Below are positions 24,294-32,626 of a stretch of 37,731 nucleotides of DNA, piece by piece. The stretch comes from an uncultured Clostridia bacterium. GTDB taxonomy: Bacteria; Bacillota; Clostridia; Oscillospirales; Acutalibacteraceae. The notes beneath the pieces were generated by a model. That model made no database searches. It was not told where the DNA came from and saw only the letters and a list, made by a program, of their open reading frames with translations. The stretch spans positions 1 through 37,731 of the forward strand of contig CANPXD010000010.1 of assembly GCA_947585615.1 (NCBI GenBank), written 5' to 3'. The first letter of the stretch is position 1. Each line of letters begins with the position of its first letter. The translations under genes and the position numbers were made by a program.

Positions 24294-26792
24294 ATGAAAA
24301 AAAGAATCATTTCTTTGACTATAATTGTAAGCCTTTTAATACCCAATTTTACTGCTTATGCACTAAATAATAACATCGTTCAACATAGTAATATTACTAA
24401 AAAAGAAACATATCAATTTGCTGATGAGCTTAAAGAAATGAGTTCGGAAGAATATGATGTTTCTGACAGATTAATAGTAAGCAGTAATAAGAAAATTGAT
24501 TATATGGACGCAGTTGATGTGGCAACAGGAATTGAAGGGCTTTATGTCCTTCAATTCCCGGATGATGAAACTGTAAGTGAAGCATATGATTACTATAATT
24601 CATTATCTTATGTAAACTATGTTGAATATGATGACGAACTGGAAAATGCATTATGCAGTAATAATACCGATGGAACTTTTGATTTTTTCCCTCAATGCGT
24701 AAGCACAGTCAACAGTAATATTGATGATGCTATAAAACTTTTAGAAAAAGAAAATGTTGAAATGCCTGAAATAAAAATAGGAATTATTGATTCGGGTGTG
24801 GCAAAAACAGAAATTACTGAAAGCCGAATTGATGGCGGATATTCATATCTTGAAGATCATTCATCGGATGGCACACAGGACGGTCAAGGGCATGGTACAT
24901 TAGTAGCGGGAACAATTATTCAAAACACTCTCGATTATGTTCGTCTGTATTCATATCAAATTTTTGAAAATACAGAAACCGCTTCAATATCTACTGTTGT
25001 TTCAGCGATTTATTTAGCTGTTACAGATAACTGTAAAATAATCAATTGCAGTTTCAAAAAAAGTACTGCAAAAATATCTGAAAAAACTTCTATAATAAAT
25101 GCAGTTAATTATGCAACAAATCAGGGTTGCATCTGCGTTGCATCAGCAGGCAATGATGGTAAAGATATAAGTGAAATTGAACCTTATCCCGCAATGGTAG
25201 AAAACACAATATCAGTTGGTGCAGTCACACAAACAAAAAGACTTGCAGATTTCAGTAATTATGGTGATTGTGTAGATATATACGCAACAGGATATGGTAT
25301 GACAAGCTATGATACAAGCGGTAAAGTTATTAGTTGGAGCGGAACCTCCGCTTCTGCTCCTGTAGTTAGCTCAATATGTGCCCTGCTTATCACAGCAAAA
25401 TCGGATATAACGGTTGACGAAATAAAGCAGTTATTGCTTGATACTGGCTATTCAACAAATGATGAAAATATTACGGAAGAACATAGAATTATTGCAGACG
25501 CATACAGCTGTGTGAAAAAATTGCTCGGTGCAGAATTAGAGCAGGTTCAGCTTGATTACACTGTAACAAAAAATGAATCAACAGGCTGTTCGGATATCTC
25601 CTTTTCAAGCAATGATGAAAATGTAAAAATCTTTTATGAGCTTGGTCTTGGGAGCTTACCCGAAATACCATATAAGGAAATGACAGGAGCAAGTCAATAT
25701 GAATATAAATTAGGTGACACAGTAAAACTTTCTAAATGGCAATTGATTACCGTGGCTGCCCATGCTCCCGGGAAAGAAAAGACGGTATTATACTTTTCTG
25801 CACCGGAATACAGCAACGAGAGCGGATACAGATTGACGCCGTCATCATCTGCGCAGCAATATAATATGGTTGACAGGTGTCAGATTATGGATCAGAAAGT
25901 AATTGAAGTACCTGAATCAATTAATGGCGTAGAAATTCAAGAGATTGGTGAATGGTGTTTCATAGGTAATAAAACTGTTGAAAAAATCATTTTACCTAAG
26001 GCAGTAAAACAAATAGACAGATATGCATTTGCTAACTGTCCTAACTTAAAAGAGGTAATTGCTCCGGGTGTTGAAGATTGCGGTATGTATGCCTTTTTTG
26101 ATTGTAAAAATCTTATCAATGTAGAAATGCCGAATGTAACAGTTGCGAACACGGGAATGTTCAAGAATTGTACGAATCTTGAAACAGCAAAGCTCGGAAC
26201 ATTAACGGAAATAGATAACCACGCGTTTTACGGCTGTGAAAATCTCAAACTTGTTAAAACTACCGCCGATAATATTTCCTTTGCCGTTAATACCTTTAAA
26301 GATTGCAACAATTTAACGGTTTATACTCCCGCAAACAGTTTTATGGAAACCTTCGCAAATCAAAACGATATACCTTTACTGGGAGAAGTTATGGCAAAGG
26401 GCGGAAGTATAAGAACAAGGGATTCAGGAATGAGATTCGGCTTTGCTTACATTGGGATGTCTAATCCGAATATAGAGGAATACGGATTTCTTTACTCCTA
26501 TGACGGATTAGAAGATTTTGATATAAACACAGAGGGAATAAAAAAGAAACCCGCAGTCAGCAAGCTTGACAGTGGGGACAGTGTTGCCTACAATCTTGTG
26601 TTTACAAATGTGCCGGAAACGGCATACAATCAGGATGTGTCAGCAAGAGCATACATAAAAATCGGAGGAGAGTATTTTTATTCCGCCGTTCTAATACGCA
26701 GTTTCAATCAGATAGTAAATGCAGTTCTTGCTGATGAAGAAATAGACGACAATACCAAATTAAGCGTAAGAAGTTTAGTAGAAGGGAAGTGA
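24294..26792 (+). CDS. Secreted S8 (subtilisin-like) serine protease with BspA-type leucine-rich repeats
   Basis: The 832-residue secreted protein has a signal peptide cut after TAYA (residue 23). An inhibitor-I9-like prodomain follows (about 50-115), then an S8 domain with the catalytic triad Asp166 (IIDSGVA), His200 (GQGHGTLVAG) and Ser352 (GTSASAP), plus Asn287 of the oxyanion hole. Next is a linker (about 410-530), then LRR_5/BspA-type repeats (about 540-690; IGEWCFIGNKTVEKIILP, IDRYAFANCPNLKEV, IDNHAFYGCENLKLV). A final domain of about 130 residues (GGSIRTRDSGMRFGFAY ... ARAYIKIGGEYFYSAVLIRS) resembles C-terminal domains of other Ruminococcaceae secreted proteins as I recall. There is no LPXTG or dockerin. 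It is coupled to the 35-residue peptide gene that follows. Confidence 0.92.
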   Translation: MKKRIISLTIIVSLLIPNFTAYALNNNIVQHSNITKKETYQFADELKEMSSEEYDVSDRLIVSSNKKIDYMDAVDVATGIEGLYVLQFPDDETVSEAYDYYNSLSYVNYVEYDDELENALCSNNTDGTFDFFPQCVSTVNSNIDDAIKLLEKENVEMPEIKIGIIDSGVAKTEITESRIDGGYSYLEDHSSDGTQDGQGHGTLVAGTIIQNTLDYVRLYSYQIFENTETASISTVVSAIYLAVTDNCKIINCSFKKSTAKISEKTSIINAVNYATNQGCICVASAGNDGKDISEIEPYPAMVENTISVGAVTQTKRLADFSNYGDCVDIYATGYGMTSYDTSGKVISWSGTSASAPVVSSICALLITAKSDITVDEIKQLLLDTGYSTNDENITEEHRIIADAYSCVKKLLGAELEQVQLDYTVTKNESTGCSDISFSSNDENVKIFYELGLGSLPEIPYKEMTGASQYEYKLGDTVKLSKWQLITVAAHAPGKEKTVLYFSAPEYSNESGYRLTPSSSAQQYNMVDRCQIMDQKVIEVPESINGVEIQEIGEWCFIGNKTVEKIILPKAVKQIDRYAFANCPNLKEVIAPGVEDCGMYAFFDCKNLINVEMPNVTVANTGMFKNCTNLETAKLGTLTEIDNHAFYGCENLKLVKTTADNISFAVNTFKDCNNLTVYTPANSFMETFANQNDIPLLGEVMAKGGSIRTRDSGMRFGFAYIGMSNPNIEEYGFLYSYDGLEDFDINTEGIKKKPAVSKLDSGDSVAYNLVFTNVPETAYNQDVSARAYIKIGGEYFYSAVLIRSFNQIVNAVLADEEIDDNTKLSVRSLVEGK

Positions 26793-26797
26793 AATAA

Positions 26798-26905
26798 ATG
26801 AAAGAAAAATATATGAAACCGACTGTTGAAACAGAAGAATTTAAAACCGCTGATATTATCACCACAAGCGGTGAACCCGATACCGACGTACCATGGGGAA
26901 CATAA
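26798..26905 (+). CDS. 35-residue peptide coupled to the S8 protease; possible precursor or signal peptide
   Basis: ATG 26798 lies five bases after the protease stop, with GGGAAG at a suitable distance upstream. The peptide begins MKEKYMKPTVETEEFKTAD, continues IITTSGEPDTD and ends VPWGT. It has a charged N-terminal half, a DIITTSG junction and a short acidic tail. This layout, without a hydrophobic signal peptide, recalls leader-plus-core peptides. I recall many short gut-Firmicutes proteins with a KYxKP start and an ITTSG motif, none with a firm function. A terminator follows directly, so peptide and protease end one transcript. A modification enzyme is not visible nearby. Function unknown. 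Confidence 0.7.
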   Translation: MKEKYMKPTVETEEFKTADIITTSGEPDTDVPWGT

Positions 26906-26910
26906 GAAAG

Positions 26911-26940
26911 AACGGGTGGCATTTGCCGCCCGTTTTTTTT
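26911..26940 (+). terminator. Intrinsic terminator of the protease unit
   Basis: AACGGGTGGC (26911-26920) pairs with GCCGCCCGTT (from 26925), with one T-G pair and a four-base loop, followed by a run of eight T residues. It is a strong terminator, positioned six bases after the small peptide stop. Confidence 0.9.
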
Positions 26941-26957
26941 GATGATTGGGAAGTATT

Positions 26958-28331
26958 CTATTTCAGCTTTTCGGCAAGTTTTCTTGATACTTTATAAACA
27001 TCTCCGCACCCGAGCGTAATCACTAAATCTCCGCTTTGACAATGATCGGCAAGGTAATCGGCAATATCTTCAAGTGAGTCGATTTGGATGCAGTTCGGTA
27101 TTTTATCTGACAAATCCGTTGCCTTAATGCCGATTTCGTTAATCTCTCTTCCTCCCATAATTTCCGAAACAATGCACTTGTCTGCAATTTGGAGGACTTT
27201 GGCAAAATCGTCAAGCAGTTTTGCCGTTCTTGTAAAAGTAAACGGCTGATGAACTGCCCAGACTCTCTTATATCCCATTTTCATTGCGGCATTCAGCGTT
27301 ACTTCAATTTCCTTGGGATGATGCGCGTAATCGTCTACTATGGTTATGCCTCTGAAATTTCCGCATATTTCAAAACGTCTGCCGGCACCTTTGAAAGTGC
27401 GTAAAGCGATGCAAATGCTCTTTGTATCGGCGCCGCTCAAATAAGCCGCCGTAAATGCGGCAAGTGAATTGAGAATGTTGTGCTCTCCCGGAACGGAAAG
27501 TTCAATATGTGTCAGAAACTCTCCGTTATGATAAAGGTCATATTCCGATTTGAAACCTCCGGGAACCGAAATGTTTTTTGCAGTAAAATCGCAGCCGTCT
27601 GTTGTTCCGAATGAAACAAGCTGTTTACCCTGAATTCCCTTTAGCATATCAACTGTGTTTTCATCGTCTGCATTATAAATAATGGTTTTGGTGGTTTTAT
27701 CGCAGAACTTCCTGAACGATTTTTTTATATTTTCAAGATTGCCGAAAAAGTCAAGATGGTCTTCGTCTATGTTAAGAACGACTGCCATATCGGCGTTCAT
27801 ATGAAGAAAAGTGTTGTTGAACTCGCAAGCTTCGCAAACAAAATTCTGACTTTTTCCGAATCTTCCGTATGCGTTGATTACAGGGAGCTTTCCGCCTATA
27901 ACTGCACTCGGATCAAGATCTGCTTCAAGCAAAATTTGAGTTGTCATTGATGAAACTGTCGTTTTCCCGTGAGTTCCGCATATACCGATGCAGTTGGTGA
28001 AAATTCTGCTCATCGCGCCAAGAAGTTCAGCTCTTTCAAATGTGGGCAGATTTTTCATTGCGTATTCAAGTTCTTCGTTTCCCTCCAAAATGGCGTTTGT
28101 ATAAATAACAAGCTCAACATCATCGGTGATGTTTTCTTTTTTCAGTCCGAGATAAACCTTTGCGCCTTCTTTTTCGATTTTTCTGAACGTCTCGGTATCG
28201 TTGTTATCGGACCCTGAGACAATGTAGCCGAGTGAAATTAGTATTTCCGCAAGCGGACACATTCCGGCGCCGCCGATCCCTATAAAATGAATTCTTTTTG
28301 TTTCTTTCAGCAATGTATCAATATTTTTCAA
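26958..28331 (-). CDS. murC: UDP-N-acetylmuramate-L-alanine ligase
   Basis: This 457-residue cytoplasmic Mur ligase adds L-Ala to UDP-MurNAc using ATP. The N-terminal domain opens with the nucleotide motif HFIGIGGAGMCPLAEIL. The ATP P-loop GICGTHGKTTVSSM lies near residue 108, and FNNTFLHM, NIDEDHLDFFGN and DDYAHHPKEIE are family signatures. The start is TTG at 28331, because GGAGG lies seven bases before it; the upstream TTG at 28352 would put the ribosome site inside the gene. The gene faces the protease unit, and its promoter region is shared with dpaA. Confidence 0.95.
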   Translation of the reverse strand: MKNIDTLLKETKRIHFIGIGGAGMCPLAEILISLGYIVSGSDNNDTETFRKIEKEGAKVYLGLKKENITDDVELVIYTNAILEGNEELEYAMKNLPTFERAELLGAMSRIFTNCIGICGTHGKTTVSSMTTQILLEADLDPSAVIGGKLPVINAYGRFGKSQNFVCEACEFNNTFLHMNADMAVVLNIDEDHLDFFGNLENIKKSFRKFCDKTTKTIIYNADDENTVDMLKGIQGKQLVSFGTTDGCDFTAKNISVPGGFKSEYDLYHNGEFLTHIELSVPGEHNILNSLAAFTAAYLSGADTKSICIALRTFKGAGRRFEICGNFRGITIVDDYAHHPKEIEVTLNAAMKMGYKRVWAVHQPFTFTRTAKLLDDFAKVLQIADKCIVSEIMGGREINEIGIKATDLSDKIPNCIQIDSLEDIADYLADHCQSGDLVITLGCGDVYKVSRKLAEKLK

Positions 28332-28360
28332 AAGAAATCCTCCAAAAGTCAATTTAAATT

Positions 28361-28366
28361 ATTATA
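28361..28366 (-). promoter_or_regulatory. Probable -10 element for murC
   Basis: A perfect TATAAT on the minus strand lies 30 bases before the murC start and is preceded by TGTAG. No good -35 is seen 17 bases upstream (TTTATT), so this is a partial call. Confidence 0.4.
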
Positions 28367-28403
28367 CTACATTTTATAAAAAAAATAAACACCAAAGTCC
28401 ATT

Positions 28404-28431
28404 AACAATGAAAAAAAATGCGCATAGTATG
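28404..28431 (+). promoter_or_regulatory. Probable mother-cell (sigma-K or sigma-E) promoter for dpaAB
   Basis: AACA at 28404-28407 and CATAGTATG at 28423-28431 are separated by 15 bases. This resembles the sigma-K pattern (AC, then CATAnnnTA) with one mismatch at the end. dpaAB encodes a late mother-cell function, controlled by sigma-K in Bacillus, and no sigma-A promoter is evident here. Confidence 0.5.
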
Positions 28432-28452
28432 AATTGAAACTGAGGTGTCTTT

Positions 28453-29181
28453 ATGAAATTAAAGAAATTTGCCGTCCCTTTCGGCGAGGATAAACGCATG
28501 GAATATGCAAAGGAATATCTTGAAAAGCATGGCTATCAGTATATAAACAGTACACAGGACGCTGATTTTGTCGTTCTTCCCGTTCCCGCAAAAAAACATA
28601 TGTTTTCAGGGCTTGACGATAAGTTGGTATTTTTCGGTATGGGCGATTTTATAAACGGCTTCGACTATATGAAATATGAAAGCTACGTTCTTAAAAACGC
28701 TTTCCTGACTGCCGAGGGCGCGGTAACTCTTCTTGAAGAAAACACGCCTTACTCGCTTTTCAGATCAGAAATACTTATCATCGGTTACGGAAGAATCGGA
28801 AAGGCTCTGCATAAAATACTTCGTGCCTACGGTGCAAATATCACAGTATGCTCAAGAAGCAGAGAATCAGAGGCAGACTCGGTTTTCAACGGTGCGCGGC
28901 ACATTGGATTTGAAGATCTGAGGTTGGAAAACAACGCTGATATAATTATCAATACCGTTCCCCATATGGTGCTTACAAAGCCGGAGCTTTCTGTGTTGAA
29001 AAAGGACGCCATTGTGCTTGATTTGGCGTCTTTCCCCGGAGGAGTCGACACGCTTTGCGCCGACAGCATGGGTTTAAATCTTTTAAACGGTCGTGCTATG
29101 CCGGCACGATATTCCGAAAAGACGGCCGGTTATCTTATCGGAGAGGCGGTAGCGGATATAATTGAGGAGGAATTTAATTGA
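28453..29181 (+). CDS. dpaA: Dipicolinate synthase subunit A
   Basis: The 242-residue protein has an N-terminal domain (about 1-90) and an NAD(P)-binding Rossmann domain starting at ILIIGYGRIGKALHKIL (about residue 103). TAEGAVTLLEEN, NTVPHMVL, LDLASFPGGVD and KTAGYLIGEAVADII match SpoVFA motifs in order. Together with subunit B it converts the DapA product to dipicolinic acid, which is loaded into the spore core. It is about 55 residues shorter than B. subtilis SpoVFA, mostly in the N-terminal domain, which may be normal for this group. GAGGTG precedes the ATG. Its stop overlaps the dpaB start (TTGA). Confidence 0.9.
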   Translation: MKLKKFAVPFGEDKRMEYAKEYLEKHGYQYINSTQDADFVVLPVPAKKHMFSGLDDKLVFFGMGDFINGFDYMKYESYVLKNAFLTAEGAVTLLEENTPYSLFRSEILIIGYGRIGKALHKILRAYGANITVCSRSRESEADSVFNGARHIGFEDLRLENNADIIINTVPHMVLTKPELSVLKKDAIVLDLASFPGGVDTLCADSMGLNLLNGRAMPARYSEKTAGYLIGEAVADIIEEEFN

Positions 29182-29741
29182 AAATAGGATATGCGCTTAC
29201 AGGTTCCTTCTGTACTTTTTCTAAATCAATCGAAGCATTGAAGGAGCTTGTTTTAAAGGGATATGATGTTTATCCCATAATGAGTGAAACTGCGTATAAT
29301 ACAGATACGCGTTTCGGCGACGCCAAGGATATTCAGGATGAAATAATCTCAATAACGGGACACAGTATAATTCATAAGATCGAGCAGGCCGAACCAATCG
29401 GTCCGAAAAAGCTTTTTGACATTCTCTGCATAGTTCCGTGTACCGGTAACACGCTTGCGAAGCTTTCAAATGGTATTGCTGACACGGCGGTCACCATGGC
29501 GGCAAAAAGTCATCTTAGGAATTCAAGGCCTGTTATTATAGGTGTTTCTACGAATGATGCCCTTGGTGCGGCAGCGAAAAACATAGGCAATCTGCTCAAC
29601 TACAAGAATTACTATTTTGTTCCTTTCGGCATGGACGACTGCATTCATAAAACGAAATCAATGGTCTGTGATTTTTCCCTTGTTGCCGATACGGTAAGCA
29701 AGGTTGAAAACGGGGAGGAAATTTTAAAAAAAATATTCTGA
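29178..29741 (+). CDS. dpaB: Dipicolinate synthase subunit B (flavoprotein family)
   Basis: This 187-residue flavoprotein-like subunit starts with TTG 29178 after GAGGAGG, overlapping the dpaA stop by four bases. It has the family opening IGYALTGSFCTFSKSIEALKEL, a phosphate/FMN-binding region with CIVPCTGNTLAKLSNGIADT (about residues 93-112), AAKSHLRNSRPVIIGVSTNDAL, and a tail region KNYYFVPFGMDDCIHKTKSM. All of these match SpoVFB. It forms the synthase with DpaA. No hairpin terminator follows; the pot operon promoter begins within ten bases. Confidence 0.93.
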   Translation: MKIGYALTGSFCTFSKSIEALKELVLKGYDVYPIMSETAYNTDTRFGDAKDIQDEIISITGHSIIHKIEQAEPIGPKKLFDILCIVPCTGNTLAKLSNGIADTAVTMAAKSHLRNSRPVIIGVSTNDALGAAAKNIGNLLNYKNYYFVPFGMDDCIHKTKSMVCDFSLVADTVSKVENGEEILKKIF

Positions 29742-29747
29742 ATTTTG

Positions 29748-29775
29748 TTGACATTTGTGTGTAATTTGATATAGT
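29748..29775 (+). promoter_or_regulatory. Sigma-A promoter for the pot operon
   Basis: TTGACA at 29748-29753 and TATAGT at 29770-29775 are 16 bases apart, with the potA start 65 bases downstream. The leader contains no obvious stable hairpin. Confidence 0.65.
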
Positions 29776-29839
29776 TAATTTATTAATGATTTGCATTTTT
29801 GCTTTCATTAAAATCGGGTTACAAAGAGGAAGTGCATAA

Positions 29840-30973
29840 TTGGAAAAATTAATTGATTTAAAGGATATTACCGTTAAATACGGTGATAATGTTGTGTTGG
29901 ATAAACTGAATCTGTATATAAACGAAAAAGAGTTTATAACGCTGCTGGGACCCTCCGGATGCGGAAAAACAACCACTCTTCGCTGTATTGCCGGCTTTAT
30001 TGAACCGGACAGCGGCGAAATCATTTTCGAGGGCAAGCGAATCAATGATGTTCCGCCTCACAAACGTAAGGTGAACACTATTTTTCAGCGTTATGCTCTT
30101 TTTTCACATTTAAACGTGTATGAGAATGTCGCTTTCGGTCCTGAAATTCAGAAAATGCCGAGAAATCAGATAAGAAAAACTGTTGCGGAAATGCTGGAAC
30201 TTGTCAATCTTAAAGGCTTTGAAAAAAGAACAATAGACAGTCTTTCCGGCGGTCAGCAGCAGCGTGTTGCAATAGCAAGAGCGCTCGCGAACAGACCGCG
30301 TGTCCTCCTCCTTGACGAGCCGCTCGGCGCGCTTGATTTAAAACTGCGCAAGGATATGCAGAAGGAACTTAAAGGCATTCAAAAGAGACTCGGAATAACC
30401 TTTATTTATGTTACGCACGATCAGGAGGAGGCTCTTTCCATGAGTGACACGATTGTTGTTATGGATAAAGGCAAGATCCAGCAGATAGGAACACCGGAGG
30501 ATATATATAACGAGCCTGTAAACGCTTTTGTAGCTGATTTTATCGGCGAGTCAAATATTGTGGATGCCGTAATGATAAAGGACTATGTTGTAAGCTTTCA
30601 GGGAGAAGTTTTTGACTGCCTTGACAGTGGGTTTGCTCCCAATGAACCTGCCGAGGCAGTTGTCAGACCTGAAGATATAAAAATATGCGAAGCCGGTGAG
30701 AAGGACTCTTTAACGGGAGTTGTTACCGATGTTGTTTTTAAAGGAACATTTTTTGAAATCTTTGTTGATGTAAACGGCTTTATCTGGCTTATTCAGACGA
30801 CTGATTACCATAAAGTCGGAGAAACGATCGGAATGTATATTGAGGCGGATGCGATTCACGTTATGAAACGCAGTGAATATAGCGGCGAATTCGGCGACTA
30901 TTCGTCATTCTCTGATGAATTCGACCATATCAATGATGCCGATTATGACTGGGAGGCGGAAAATGAGCAGTAA
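29840..30973 (+). CDS. potA: Spermidine/putrescine ABC transporter, ATP-binding subunit PotA
   Basis: The 377-residue ATPase has Walker [18 protein letters not shown] (about residues 37-53), the Q-loop region [10 protein letters not shown], signature [15 protein letters not shown] (about 135-149), Walker [13 protein letters not shown] and the H-loop THD. A C-terminal TOBE-type regulatory domain (about 240-340) ends in an acidic tail. It powers polyamine import at the inner face of the membrane. The start is TTG 29840 with AGAGGA upstream. PotB begins inside its last 11 bases, so subunit synthesis is coupled. Confidence 0.94.
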   Translation: MEKLIDLKDITVKYGDNVVLDKLNLYINEKEFITLLGPSGCGKTTTLRCIAGFIEPDSGEIIFEGKRINDVPPHKRKVNTIFQRYALFSHLNVYENVAFGPEIQKMPRNQIRKTVAEMLELVNLKGFEKRTIDSLSGGQQQRVAIARALANRPRVLLLDEPLGALDLKLRKDMQKELKGIQKRLGITFIYVTHDQEEALSMSDTIVVMDKGKIQQIGTPEDIYNEPVNAFVADFIGESNIVDAVMIKDYVVSFQGEVFDCLDSGFAPNEPAEAVVRPEDIKICEAGEKDSLTGVVTDVVFKGTFFEIFVDVNGFIWLIQTTDYHKVGETIGMYIEADAIHVMKRSEYSGEFGDYSSFSDEFDHINDADYDWEAENEQ

Positions 30974-31808
30974 ATTTTTGCGTAATCTGCTTGATAAACC
31001 GTATCTGCTCTGGTCGCTTTTGTTTATCATTGCGCCTTTGATTATGGTTCTCTATTACGCTCTTACCGATTCAACCGGAGCGTTTTCGCTGCGATATGTT
31101 CAGGCAATTCCGGATTACACTTCAACAATTCTTCTTTCTGTTTTGTATGGTGTTTTTGCAACAGTAATATGTTTTGTGCTCGGCTATCCCTTTGCTTATT
31201 TTATGTCTAAGGCAAAGCTCAGCGCTCAAAGCACGATTATTTTGCTTGTGATGCTGCCGATGTGGATGAATTTCCTCATCAGGACTTATTCCTTAATGAC
31301 AATTCTCGGTGATTCGGGAATAATAAATACGCTTCTTCGTTTAATCGGTCTTGGGGGTGAGGACGGCTCACCGGCACTCAGCCTTATAAATACGGGCGGA
31401 GCCGTTATGCTCGGAATGGTGTATAATTTTCTGCCTTTTATGATTTTACCCATTTATTCAGTTCTGAGCAAAATGGACAATTCCCTTATTGAAGCGGCTC
31501 AAGATCTTGGCTCAAACCGTTTTCAGGTGCTCAAAAAGGTCGTTTTTCCTCTGTCGCTTCCCGGAGTCTTGAGCGGAGTTACAATGGTTTTTGTGCCATG
31601 TGTTTCAACATTTTATATCACTCAGAAGTTAGGCGGCGGTCAGATAGTTTTAATTGGCGACGTTATTGAAACGCAGTTCCAGAATGCCAATAACTACAAT
31701 CTCGGAGCAAGTTTGTCTTTTGTTCTTATGATACTGATTCTGATTTCGCTCGGTATTATGAACTACTTCGGCGCGGATAATGACAATGAAGGAGGAGTTC
31801 TGATATGA
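30963..31808 (+). CDS. potB: Spermidine/putrescine ABC transporter permease PotB
   Basis: The 281-residue permease begins at ATG 30963, with GGAGG seven bases upstream inside potA; a longer frame reaching further back lacks a ribosome site. About six membrane helices are seen, starting with [20 protein letters not shown]. The EAA loop that docks on PotA is [20 protein letters not shown] (about residues 187-206). It forms the channel with PotC. The stop overlaps the potC start by four bases. Confidence 0.93.
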   Translation: MSSKFLRNLLDKPYLLWSLLFIIAPLIMVLYYALTDSTGAFSLRYVQAIPDYTSTILLSVLYGVFATVICFVLGYPFAYFMSKAKLSAQSTIILLVMLPMWMNFLIRTYSLMTILGDSGIINTLLRLIGLGGEDGSPALSLINTGGAVMLGMVYNFLPFMILPIYSVLSKMDNSLIEAAQDLGSNRFQVLKKVVFPLSLPGVLSGVTMVFVPCVSTFYITQKLGGGQIVLIGDVIETQFQNANNYNLGASLSFVLMILILISLGIMNYFGADNDNEGGVLI

Positions 31809-32626
31809 AAAAAAGACTTTTTCACGGCTCAAGGCTCTATATGATTCTCATTTTCATTTTCCTTTATCTGCCGATAGTCGTTATGGCGTTGTTTTCGTTC
31901 AATTCATCAGCCAGCACATATACTTTTACGGGCTTTTCGCTCAAATGGTGGAGCGAAATGTTCAAAAATGAAGCTGCAATGCGGGCACTTTACAACACGA
32001 TTATTCTCGCTGTTGCTACTGCTCTTTGTTCTATGGTTCTCGGTACGCTGGCGTCTGTGGGACTGTTCAACGCTAAGAATAAGCTTTATAAAAAGTCTAT
32101 GATGACGGTTACGAATATTCCGATGATGAATCCTGAAATCGTTACAGGCATATCAATGATGCTGCTTTTTGCGTTTGCCGGAGCGCTTGTGAACAGAACG
32201 AACGTTCTCGGCTTTTGGACGCTGCTTATCGCGCATATCACTTTTTCGCTGCCTTACGTTATTCTTAACGTAACGCCTAAGCTCAAGCAGTTTGATATGA
32301 ATGTCTATGAAGCGGCGGTAGATCTGGGATGCAAACCGCTTGCCGCCTTTTTTAAGGTAGTTATGCCCAATATTGCGAGCGGAATCGTTACGGGACTTGT
32401 TATGAGTTTCACGCTTTCTCTCGACGATTTCATTATATCTTACTTCACAAACGGACCAAGCTTTCAGACGCTTCCGATCTACATTTTCTCACTCACTAAG
32501 AAAAGGGTAAAGCCTGATATGTATGCTCTGTCCACGCTGATATTTATTGTTATTCTGGTTTTGCTCATCTTGATGAATGTCGCTCAGTCGAAAGTCGATA
32601 AAAAGGGTAAGAGTGCTGCCGGATGA
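31805..32626 (+). CDS. potC: Spermidine/putrescine ABC transporter permease PotC
   Basis: The 273-residue second permease overlaps potB by ATGA, with GGAGGAG upstream. It has about six helices, the family segment SFNSSASTYTFTGFSLKWW after the first, and the EAA loop EAAVDLGCKPLAAFFKVVMP (about residues 174-193). SLDDFIISYF near residue 210 is typical of PotC. Its stop overlaps the potD start by four bases. Confidence 0.93.
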   Translation: MKKRLFHGSRLYMILIFIFLYLPIVVMALFSFNSSASTYTFTGFSLKWWSEMFKNEAAMRALYNTIILAVATALCSMVLGTLASVGLFNAKNKLYKKSMMTVTNIPMMNPEIVTGISMMLLFAFAGALVNRTNVLGFWTLLIAHITFSLPYVILNVTPKLKQFDMNVYEAAVDLGCKPLAAFFKVVMPNIASGIVTGLVMSFTLSLDDFIISYFTNGPSFQTLPIYIFSLTKKRVKPDMYALSTLIFIVILVLLILMNVAQSKVDKKGKSAAG

